From Lytechinus variegatus (lineage: Eukaryota; Echinodermata; Echinoidea; Temnopleuroida; Toxopneustidae), in assembly GCF_018143015.1 (NCBI RefSeq), contig NC_054747.1:31723733-31787732 (forward strand): DNA of 64,000 nucleotides, given 5' to 3'. The position numbers and the translations under genes are program-made. Below, in pieces: positions 1-10,050 of the stretch. The notes under the pieces were generated by a model, which was given only the letters and a program-made list of their open reading frames with translations, was not told the origin of the DNA and ran no database searches. Position 1 is the first letter of the stretch. Every line of letters begins with the position of its first letter.

Positions 1-1213
1 TGAAAAGAAGGAAGGGGGGAAGCATCTAAAAAGAAGAAAACACTAAGTTTTTTTTTTTTTTTTTTTTGTTTTGTTGTGTCCACCTGTTCAAAAAAAAAAA
101 ATAATTTTTCTTGAGGTGAGGATCAGCTAAGGAAAAAAGGGGAGCAAGATTCCCTTTCTTTTTTTTTTTTTTATAAACAAGAAGTTTAAGAAAAAAAAAA
201 TTATAAGTCCAGAGACCGGTAGCTGACTTGAAAAGGAAGGGGGGAAAAACAAAGATAGCTTTCCCGAGAAGGAAGGCCGAGTCAAAGGCGACGAACGCTG
301 ACAGGAGACGGCTTCCTAAAAAAAAATTCTAAGTATTCTTGTGAAGGAAAGAAAATATATTTTTTTTTTTTTTTATAATTAATTGAATAATTAATCAATT
401 AATAAACACAAGAACAAAGGATTGATTGAAACAAAAGAACAATCAACTAACTCGAAACAAGAAACAAAGAACTTGAATCGAGGCAAAGGAGCAAGTCAAG
501 AATTAAAAGAATCAATCAATTAATTAATTAATCAATTAACCAATTAATTCAATTAATAAATACAAGAGCAAAGGATTGATTGAAACAAAAGAACAATCAA
601 CTAACTCGAAACAAGAGACAAAGAACTTGAAACGAGGCTGGAATACGACGCTCCTAACGTCCTACAGAACCTATCTGTGGAGAAATAAATCAATTAAATT
701 CACGACGAGTCGTATAAACGAAGAAGTCAGTGAATAAAAAGAATTAAAAGGATTAAAAAGGAGCGAAGACAACGCCCGAGCAGGAAGGCGCGGAGCTATG
801 GGGCGGAGAGGTGAAGACAACCCGCCTGTGAGAAACGTATCTTTAAAAAACAAACTCACGAAGAGGGACAAGAAACGTTAAAATAATATCACGGAAGCTC
901 CGCGCGACGTGATAATCCTATAACAATCTTAGAAGAGAAAATAAGATTGAAATAAGGGAAGAATTGCACAATAAAGTATCCAAACGGAAAACAGAAATGC
1001 AATTTTGAGAGTGTACTTAGCTTGCGACTGCACTCGACCGCAGGCGAAAGTAAAAGAGGAAATGGACGCCAAATTGCGCGACGATCTTGGGATAGTGCGT
1101 TGGTAGGGAGATGCAGCGCGCGCGCAGGAAAAATTGTGTACTCTATATTCGGCACGCAGGTTCATCGTAATGAACTAGCAAATCAAATGGGTATATCCCA
1201 GTTATTGATGTAA
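1..1213. other. AT-rich low-complexity non-coding DNA
   Basis: This stretch is dominated by poly-T and poly-A runs, GAAGGAAGGGGGGAA-like purine stretches (near 8 and 231) and AATTAATCAATT-type AT runs. Short open frames on both strands have no recognisable domain, and their composition follows the simple sequence. I see no gene here. Confidence 0.6.
395..639. repeat. direct duplication, about 90-105 bp, offset 154 bp
   Basis: The block around 395-485 (AATCAATTAATAAACACAAG through ACTTGAATCGAGGC) recurs at about 549-639 with a handful of substitutions. Both copies share GGATTGATTGAAACAAAAG and CAATCAACTAACTCGAAAC. The two copies are separated by about 60 bp of related AT-rich sequence, so this is a local tandem duplication rather than a mobile insertion. 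Confidence 0.8.
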
Positions 1214-1215
1214 AT

Positions 1216-4200
1216 AATATTTTACAATTTTGGTTCAAAATCATCTAATGTTGTGTGTGAAGGTGTAATAATTACCAGTAGCAAATGTCGTTATCATGGG
1301 TATTTTCAAATTTCTCAGAGAAAATTTTGCAATCTACTACAAAAACGGATGTAATTCCGTTACCATGAAACTGAAAAGTTTTTCCTATGAACTAAATACT
1401 TGCTTGAATTTTATCTAATTCTGAATTCTCTGATTTCATGTGACTTGCTAAAGACTGAGCAACATTTTTTTGAAATATCATTTCTAATTCTGCTGTAACT
1501 GTGGTAACGGAATTACATGGTAACGGAATTACCATTATCATATCTTTAAGGGGTGTGCGTTAGCCAATTTTGTTCCAATGCCATATTGATATCTTAGTTG
1601 TAGATCACACAGTTATAAACATTAAAAGCCTTCTGATTAGTAATTACACTCCAAATCAGGATGAAATTATACAATTACTTGACAACAAGTCCCATTCAAT
1701 ATGGCCTGAGTATAACATTCAGAAAAAGGGCAAGGTAATGTACATTACATCAATAAAGTATATTGATGGAGCATACAATGTAGGTGAATGCCTTACAAAG
1801 GATTAATGGGCAATCAATTCTTGGGGAGGAGTAGAAAAATGATTATGCAGGATGATCTTAACAAAATTCTCATTCAGATTGATTTTGCAAAAAATGTCAT
1901 TGCCAAATACCAGTTCTAATGAGATCCAAAATACTGGACGCACAATCACGAAGTGACCATGTTCACTGTGTGTGCCTTGGAAAAGAATGGCATTCCTTTT
2001 TTTTTGTAATTGCCTCTGATCAATTCACCCTCAACAGACTTAATGAACTTTTCAGTAAAAGAAATTCCGGGATGGCTGGGAGTATTTCTCTGCTTCAAAG
2101 AAATGGGTATAGTTTTCAGAATGGACCGCCTACTAATTTAAGCGATATCTTCTGTGTAACTGTCCTTGCAACGGAAGATTGGATATTCTTTGCAACAAGC
2201 CATGGTGAGGGACCAGACTCTGGCATTGATTGGCGAACAGTGTAGCGAGCAGTAAAAAGTAATGAGTGGAAAAGATTGAAGTGAGATCCATAATTTACAG
2301 ATGTTACAAGAATCACATGCCAAAAAATCATACTAAATCTTTATACAGATGACATTTCCAAAAGTAAGGTGGATTTGACAGATATTCAAGATGCCTTAAT
2401 TAGCACCAAACCAATAATGTGCTCCACCCCTACATGTATGCAATGGATGCTCAGAAACATGCAAAGTCAGCATCATCCAATAATCACTGCTTCACGGATA
2501 AAGTGAGTAACGATGATGACCCTTCAAGTGAGGATGATACACAGAATGTGAACACTTCTCTGAGAGGATGGTGATAATATTGAGACCAACAAAGTCATTA
2601 ATAACAAAACATCTGAGAACAGCAACATAACTCAGTTTGAAATGGGTAGAAATATATGTACAGCATTCTGCTGTGAGAGAAATGCTAAGAGACAGTGGTA
2701 GTATTCTCATATACATCTTGATATAAAATGAAATATTTGATCTCTATTAAAATAAGTGATATAAAATCACCTAAAATTTGTTCCGTAATGGTATTCCAAT
2801 AACCATTTTGTCTTTGTTTTATCTCTGTGACATAAACCTATTTTTGAACCAATTTGTAATGAGAAAGGCTGTTTTTGTAGCACTCATCTCATTCAACCAA
2901 TTAAAAGCCTTTCTGCCATGAGTTTTGGCAAATGAGTGAGATGGCATTAAATCAAATTCTGTGCCTACAGGGATTTAATTGAAAAAAGGTGAACAAAAAT
3001 ATGAAGTCAATATCACATCATTTTGTACTTCATTTCATTTCATAAACAACATTAGTCAATAAAATTATTTGAAATATTTCTTTAATCTACAAGAATAATG
3101 TTAGAGTAGTACTCTAATGATTAAATGATTTATCATTTTCCTTTATTCTTATTTCAAAGTCTTGAGCGAATTGACCTAGAAATATTGCTGAAATTGAAAA
3201 TGTATAGAGAGAATACATGTAGCCTCCACCTTATTTGCAGTTCTTTTTTTTTCTTCAAAGGAAATTTGGTGCAGGCACATCATCTGTGATGCAATGATTG
3301 GATACGTGATAAACATGTCTATATCCTACATGTAGGCACTGCTTTGTCACATATCTTTAGAGATGGAAGATAAAAATGCATCTCGGATAAAAATTTTAAT
3401 ATAATAAAAAAAAAATCATGGCCCAAGAAAACCAACTAATTTCATGAATATGACATAAGATCATCAAATCACAGCAGTTTCTTAGGGTCACATTTGGGAA
3501 ATACATCTGTCAGGAAGATGTCCGATATTGACTTACTCAGATCTGCTATAATTGCAGTCCTCAGTGAGCTACATATAGACAGAAAATGAATCCTTACCTT
3601 TAAAAAAAATTAGATTGGTGCACTGATTAAGAACCAATTTGTTGCTTAGTTGTCCACAACATTTTTTCAAGATGTAAATGTCAACACTATTTTCATGAGG
3701 TTTCAGCATTGTTTCTTGTTTTCAAATCATTTATTGAACAACCAAATAGAAAGTTTTCAGTTTAACTGTTTTAAGATGCCAATTGTATGTGAAACTATGT
3801 TTCTTTTGAGTATTCAAATACTTTAGAATATCTTAAACTATCATCTACACAAATCTTTGACTAAATATGCAGATCTGATAACATGCTGTCCTCAGTTTTT
3901 GTAAAATTCCTAATGTGTATATGTATGGCTGTAGTCCATGTAATTCCGTTACCATGATTACTAGTGATGATTTTGGGCCTTTACATAATTCTTTCCATCA
4001 GTACAGGAGGCAAAAAGTGGCTAGTAAGTCCTAATACCCCTAAAATTGAAAATGAACTAAAATTTAATTACCACTGATCCCTAATATTTTGTAAAATCAT
4101 GTTTATTCAAGGTAGAGCCACCTATTACGTAATATATACTTATATTTTATTTAATATTAGAGACGTGAAGTACTTAGATTGTGAAGTATTAGAGAAGAAT

Positions 4201-4704
4201 GTAGAAACAAGCTTTATTGAGGCATTTCACCAGTCCTAAATGCCTAAAAATATAATTTTCCTTCCCAAATGTCAGAGGCGTAATTCCGTTACCATTATGT
4301 GTAATTCCGTTACCATGTACTTGCCCTAAAGAAAGACCAATCATCAAAATTTGTTGATGGTATTTGTGAATAAATTACTTTCAAAATAAAGTTGACATTA
4401 TAATGAATTGAATCAGACATTAACTTGGAGCTAGTGTGTTGTAGATTTCAGAGAAACTTTTACTAAACTTTGGGTTGCAAAATGACTAATTTCTCTGGTA
4501 ATTCCGTTACCATAGCACATATCCGTCATTCACATCTGAACGTGTGAGGGGTTTTCTAAAAATCTTGGTTCAGTATATAGCACTAGTGGCCATGCATAGT
4601 ATTAGGTTCAGAAAATTTGAAAATATTGAGATATCTGAATGCTGTGAGCAAAAATAACAGCAAAATTTCTCTGATTTGTAATTCCGTTACCATGGAATTG
4701 CCCA
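1216..4704. repeat. 3.5-kb direct repeat, copy 1 (decayed transposon-like unit)
   Basis: The unit begins AATATTTTACAATTTTGG and ends AATTCCGTTACCATGGAATT plus GCCCA. Nearly the same sequence recurs from 4931, with only scattered substitutions and small indels. Inside it the 17-mer GTAATTCCGTTACCATG (or a near match) occurs at 1351, 3940, 4280, 4301, 4498 and 4678, and inverted at about 1503 and 1516. A broken coding remnant lies at 1570-2330. The remainder, 2340-4700, is AT-rich with no open frame above background. Dispersed cognate motifs plus a transposase-like remnant suggest an old DNA transposon; no terminal inverted repeat or target duplication was identified. Confidence 0.75.
1570..2330 (+). 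pseudogene. broken transposon-like coding remnant (copy 1)
   Basis: Two open stretches in different frames remain: 1570-1806 (78 codons, containing YNIQKKGKVMYITSIKYIDG) and 1919-2245 (108 codons). The second ends in EDWIFFATSHGEGPDSGI, followed by a stop; after the stop the same frame reads RAVKSNEWKRLK before another stop. The pattern W-x-FFATSHGxGPxxGI, followed by a basic segment, resembles a motif I recall from the C-terminal half of transposon-derived hypothetical proteins in many invertebrates. That resemblance is from memory, not a search. Stops and frameshifts make this a pseudogene. Copy 2 carries the same breaks, so the gene was dead before the 3.5-kb duplication. The catalytic part is not visible. 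Confidence 0.45.
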
Positions 4705-4716
4705 TGGGCAATTCCA
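4693..4716. repeat. 24-bp perfect palindrome at the end of copy 1
   Basis: The arms TGGAATTGCCCA and TGGGCAATTCCA are perfect reverse complements with no spacer. The palindrome straddles the point (about 4704) where the two 3.5-kb copies stop matching. Copy 2 has only the left arm (to 9557). Confidence 0.9.
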
Positions 4717-4930
4717 CATGGGAGAGGGTAAAAACAGTAAAATTCAAAATTAATAATATGCATCTGAATGTGAATGTCCTTTTTACACAAAACCTTATAT
4801 TTTAAGGAACTGAAAACCTTTTTCAAATATCTGTTACGGTTTTTGCGGAGCAATCTTTTGAATTTGATGACCATTTTCAATTAGAGAACATGTATTTTAC
4901 ATTATTTTGGATAAATTTGATAACTAAAAA
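4717..4930. other. spacer between the two 3.5-kb copies
   Basis: This is AT-rich sequence without a credible gene. It separates copy 1 from copy 2 and has no counterpart at the end of copy 2. Confidence 0.7.
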
Positions 4931-5284
4931 AATATTTTACAATTTTGGTTCAAAATCATCTAATGTTGTGTGTGAAGGTGTAATAATTACCAGTAGCAAA
5001 TGTCGTTATCATGGGTATTTTCAAATTTCTCAGAGAAAATTTTGCAATCTACTACAAAAACGGATGTAATTCCGTTACCATGAAACTGAAAAGTTTTTCC
5101 TATGAACTAAATACTTGCTTGAATTTTATCTAATTCTGAATTCTCTGATTTCATGTGACTTGCTAAAGACTGAGCAACATTTTTTTGAAATATCATTTCT
5201 AATTCTGCTGTAACTGTGGTAACGGAATTACATGGTAACGGAATTACCATCATCATATCTTTAAAGGGGTGTGCGTTAGCCAAT

Positions 5285-6046
5285 TTTGTTCCAATGGCAT
5301 GTTGATATCTTAGTTGTAGATCACAGTTATAAACATTAAAAGCCTTCTGATTAGTAATTACACTCCAAATCAGGATGAAATTATACAATTACTTGACAAC
5401 AAGTCCCATTCAATATGGCCTGAGTATAACATTCAGAAAAAGGGCAAGGTAATGTACATTAGCATCAATAAAGTATATTGATGGAGCATACAATGTAGGT
5501 GAATGCCTTACAAAGGATTAATGGGCAATCAATTCTTGGGGAGGAGTAGAAAAATGATTATGCAAGATGATCTTAACAAAATTTTCATTCAGATTGATTT
5601 TGCAAAAAATGTCATTGCCAAATACCAGTTCTAATGAGATCCAAAATACTGGACGCACAATCACAAAGTGACCATGTTCACTGTGTGTGCCTTGGAAAAG
5701 AATGGCATTCCTTTTTTTTTTGTAATTGCCTCTGATCAATTCACCCTCAACAGACTTAATGAACTTTTCAGTAAAAGAAATTCCGGGACGGCTGGGAGTA
5801 TTTCTCTGCTTCAAAGAAATGGGTATAGTTTTCAGAAGGGACCGCCTACTAATTTAAGCGATATCTTCTGTGTAACTGTCCTTGCAACGGAAGATTGGAT
5901 ATTCTTTGCAACAAGCCATGGTGAGGGACCAGACTCTGGCATTGATTGGCGAACAGTGTAGCGAGCAGTAAAAAGTAATGAGTGGAAAAGATTGAAGTGA
6001 GATCCATAATTTACAGATGTTACAAGAATCACATGCCAAAAAATCA
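5285..6046 (+). pseudogene. broken transposon-like coding remnant (copy 2)
   Basis: This is the counterpart of the remnant in copy 1. The longest open stretch is 5668-5961 and ends in the same FFATSHGEGPDSGI segment and stop. Small indels differ from copy 1: loss of CA near 5321 relative to CACACAG in copy 1, and AGCATC for ACATC near 5460. The upstream part therefore no longer has the 78-codon frame. No function is expected. Confidence 0.45.
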
Positions 6047-7320
6047 TACTAAATCTTTATACAGATGACATTTCCAAAAGTAAGGTGGATTTGACAGATA
6101 TTCAAGATGCCTTAATTAGCACCAAACCAATAATGTGCTCCACCCCTACATGTATGCAATGGATGCTCAGAAACATGCAAAGTCAGCATCATCCAATAAT
6201 CACTGCTTCACGGATAAAGTGAGTAACGACGATGACCCTTCAAGTGAGGATGATACACAGAATGTGAACACTTCTCTGAGAGGATGGTGATAATATTGAG
6301 ACCAACAAAGTCATTAATAACAAAACATCTGAGAACAGCAACATAACTCAGTTTGAAATGGGTAGAAATATATGTACAGCATTCTGCTGTGAGAGAAATG
6401 CTAAGAGACAGTGGTAGTATTCTCATATACATCTTGATATAAAATGAAATATTTTATCTCTATTAAAATAAGTGATATAAAATCACCTAAAATTTGTTCC
6501 GTAATGGTATTCCAATAACCATTTTGTCTTTGTTTTATCTCTGTGACATAAACCTATTTTTGAACCAATTTGTAATTAGAAAGGTTTTTTTTGTAGCACT
6601 CATCTCATTCAACCAATTAAAAGCCTTTCTGCCATGAGTTTTGGCAAATGAGTGAGATGGCATTAAATCAAATTCTGTGCCTACAGGGATTTAATTGAAA
6701 AAAAATGAACAAAAATATGAAGTCAATATCACATCATTTTGTACTTCATTTCATAAACAACATTAGTCAATAAAATTATTTGAAATATTTCTTTAATCTA
6801 CAAGAATAATGTTAGAGTAGTACTCTAATGATTAAATGATTTATCATGATTAAATGATTTATCATTTTCCTTTATTCTTATTTCAAAGTCTTGAGCGAAT
6901 TGACCTAGAAATATTGCTGAAATTGAAAATGTATAGAGAGAATACATGTAGCCTCCACCTTATTTGCAGTTCTTTTTTTTTCTTCAAAGGAAATTTGGTG
7001 CAGGCACATCATCTGTGATGCAATGATTGGATACGCGATAAACATGTCTATATCCTACATGTAGGCACTGCTTTGTCACATATCTTTAGAGATGGAAGAT
7101 AAAAATGCATCTCGGATAAAAATTTTAATATAATAAAAAAAATCATGGCCCAAGAAAACCAACTAATTTCATGAATATGACATAAGATCATCAAATCACA
7201 GCAGTTTCTTAGGGTCACATTTGGGAAATACAATGTACATCTGTCAGGAAGATGTCCGATATTGACTTACTCAGATCTGCTATAATTGCAGTCCTCAGTG
7301 AGCTACATGTACATATAGAC

Positions 7321-8428
7321 AGACAAGTGGAATGCCTCTGGCCGTCTCACCTGCATCACGCAGTTCAATATAGCAGCAGTGCTGACTTTGAATAATACTC
7401 TAACTCGCACAAGATGTTCAGTGATACATGGTTACTCTTATGTCCACTTTTTATGAACTAGACCAATAAACTTACAGAGATATGATGGTTATTCAACAAA
7501 AAACCCCAACATGGCCAAAGTTCATTGACCTTACATGACCTTTGACCTTGATCATGTGACCTGAAACTCGAACAGGATGTTCAGTGATACTTGATTACTC
7601 TTATGTATAAGTTTCATGAATCAGATCCATAAACTTTCAAAGTTATGATGGTAATTCAACAGATACACCCAATTCGGCCAAAGTTCATTGACCTTTGACC
7701 TTGGACATGTGACCTGAAATGCGCACAGGATGTTCAGTGATACTTGATTACTCTAATGTCCAAGTTTAATGAACTAGACCAATAAACTTTCAAAGTTATG
7801 ATGGTAATTCAACAGATACCCCCGATTCGGCCAAAGTTCATTGACCCTAAATGACCTTTGACCTTAATCATGAGACCTCAAACTTGCACAAAATTTTCAG
7901 TGATGCTTGATTACTATTATGTCCAAGTTTCATGAATCAGATCCATAAACTTTCAAAGTTATGAGGGGAAATCAACAGATATCCCCAATTTGGCCAAAGT
8001 TCATTGACCCTAAATGACCTTTGACCTTGGTCATGTGACATGAACCTCATGTAGGATGTTCAGTGATACTTGATTAACCTTATGTCCAAGTTTCATGAAC
8101 TAGGTCCATATATTTTCTAAGTTATGATGACATTTCAAAACTTAACCTCGGGTTAAGATTTCGATGTTGATTCCTCCAACATGGTCTAAGTTTATTGACC
8201 CTAAATGACCTTTGACCTTGGTCATGTGACATGAAACTCTAATAGGATGTTCAGTAATACTTGATTAACCTTATGGCCAAGTTTTATTAACCAGGTCCAT
8301 ATACTTTCTAAGTTATGACGTCATTTCAAAACTTTAACCTCAGGTTAAGATTTGATGTTGACGCCGCCGCTGTCGCCGCCGTCGGAAAAGCGGCGCCTAT
8401 AGTCTCACTTTGCTTCGCAGGTGAGACA
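7321..8428. mobile_element. non-autonomous element with GTCTCACCTGC inverted ends
   Basis: Comparison with the empty site in copy 1 (around 3577-3590, ATATAGACAGAAAATG) shows about 1.1 kb inserted here. Inside the edges lies an 11-bp inverted pair: GTCTCACCTGC at 7344-7354 and GCAGGTGAGAC at 8417-8427. AGACA occurs at both edges and may be a target duplication, although the match to the empty site is imperfect by one base. There is no coding capacity. The interior is a minisatellite, and the right end is GC-rich (GCCGCCGCTGTCGCC). Confidence 0.7.
7416..8335. repeat. internal tandem repeat, about 160-bp monomers, six copies
   Basis: The landmark GTTCAGTGATAC (with variants) recurs near 7416, 7579, 7732, 7898, 8058 and 8249. 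Each monomer carries CCAAGTTTCATGAA, CAAAGTTCATTGACC and ATGACCTTTGACCTTG blocks. Monomer length varies from about 153 to 191 bp and the copies are moderately diverged. Confidence 0.8.
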
Positions 8429-9556
8429 AAAATGAATCCTTACCTTTAAAAAAAATTAGATTGGTGCACTGATTAAGAACCAATTTGTTGCTTAGTTGTC
8501 CACAACATTTTTTCAAGATGTAAATGTCAACACTATTTTCATGAGGTTTCAGCATTGTTTCTTGTTTTCAAATCATTTATTGAACAACCAAATAGAAAGT
8601 TTTCAGTTTAACTGTTTTAAGATGCCAATTGTATGTGAAACTATGTTTCTTTTGAGTATTCAAATACTTTAGAATATCTTAAACTATCATCTACACAAAT
8701 CTTTGACTAAATATGCAGATCTGATAACATGCTGTCCTCAGTTTTTGTAAAATTCCTAATGTGTATACGTATGGCTGTAGTCCATGTAATTCCGTTACCA
8801 TGATTACTAGTGATGATTTTTGGCCTTTACATAATTCTTTCCATCAGTACAGGAGGCAAAAAGTGGCTAGTAAGTCCTAATACCCCTAAAATTGAAAATG
8901 AACTAAAATTTAATTACCACTGATCCCTAATATTTTGTAAAATCATGTTTATTCAAGGTAGAGCCACCTATTACGTAATATATACTTATATTTTATTTAA
9001 TATTAGAGATGTGAAGTACTTAGATTGTGTTAAGTATTAGAGAAGAATGTAGAAACAAGCTTTATTGAGGCATTTCACCAGTCCTAAATGCCTAAAAATA
9101 TAATTTTCCTTCCCAAATGTCAGAGGCGTAATTCCGTTACCATTATGTGTAATTCCGTTACCATGTACTTGCCCTAAAGAAAGACCAATCATCAAAATTT
9201 GTTGATGGTATTTGTGAATAAATTACTTTCAAAATAAAGTTGACATTATAATGAATTGAATCAGACATTAACTTGGAGCTAGTGTGTTGTAGATTTCAGA
9301 GAAACTTTTACTAAACTTTGGGTTGCAAAATGACTAATTTCTCTGGTAATTCCGTTACCATAGCACATATCCATCATTCACATCTGAACGTGTGAGGGGT
9401 TTTCTAAAAATCTTTGTTCAGTATATAGCACTAGTCTAGTGGCCATGCATAGTATTAGGTTCAGAAAATTTGAAAATATTGAGATATCTGGATGCTGTGA
9501 GCAAAAATAACAGCAAAATTTCTCTGATTTGTAATTCCGTTACCATGGAATTGCCC

Positions 9557-10050
9557 AGCTACCAATATTGCAAATATCAACATGATCAGGCTTATAGTCT
9601 GTAAGAAAATCAATTCTGAAACGTGTTGTAAAACTCACGGGTGTTGTGAATGTGCTAATTTTAAGCATTTTCAACTATTTTTAGGTCAAGGTCAAAAGAT
9701 AAAGATGTGACTTTATGTATTATTTGGATATTAAAATACAACCTGAAAGGAACCTGATTTGCAATTATCAGCTTAAAATCATCATTTGTCTTAAAATGAC
9801 ACATAAGTGAAAGTCTGTGTAAATAACCTTTAACGATAGGATATTGGCAGATTAAAGATTTTGGGTGAATTTCAGCCATCTCTTCAAGGTCATTATGTTG
9901 TACAAAAAATGAATTAATAATAGATCATCCAAGTACTAATTATGGACTATCAATAGTGCAAATATTAACATGATCAGGCTTTTAGTCTGTGAGAAAATCA
10001 ATTCTGAAATGTGTTGTAAAGCTCACGGGTGTTGTGAATAGCTCTATAAT
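9557..10050. repeat. pair of about 95-bp direct repeats, 385 bp apart
   Basis: The sequence at about 9560-9650 (CATGATCAGGCTTATAGTCT, AAAATCAATTCTGAAACGTG, CTCACGGGTGTTGTGAAT) recurs at about 9945-10040 with a few substitutions. The sequence between the copies has no credible gene. It could be a small element flanked by long direct repeats or a local duplication. Confidence 0.7.

Larger units (their letters stand above)
4931..9557. repeat. 3.5-kb direct repeat, copy 2, with an inserted element
   Basis: Copy 2 starts with the same AATATTTTACAATTTTGG and ends at the same GTTACCATGGAATTGCCCA as copy 1. It is 4.6 kb rather than 3.5 kb because a separate 1.1-kb element sits at about 7321-8428. 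The GTAATTCCGTTACCATG motif recurs at 5066, 8786, 9128, 9149, 9346 and 9531, and inverted near 5218-5248. There is also a local 16-bp duplication around 6829-6860 (GATTAAATGATTTATC repeated) that is absent from copy 1. Confidence 0.75.

Noticed and set aside
1216..9557. The 3.5-kb direct copies as LTRs of a retrotransposon.
   Set aside because: Only about 226 bp lie between them, with no gag-pol, primer-binding site or TG...CA ends. A tandem duplication explains them better.
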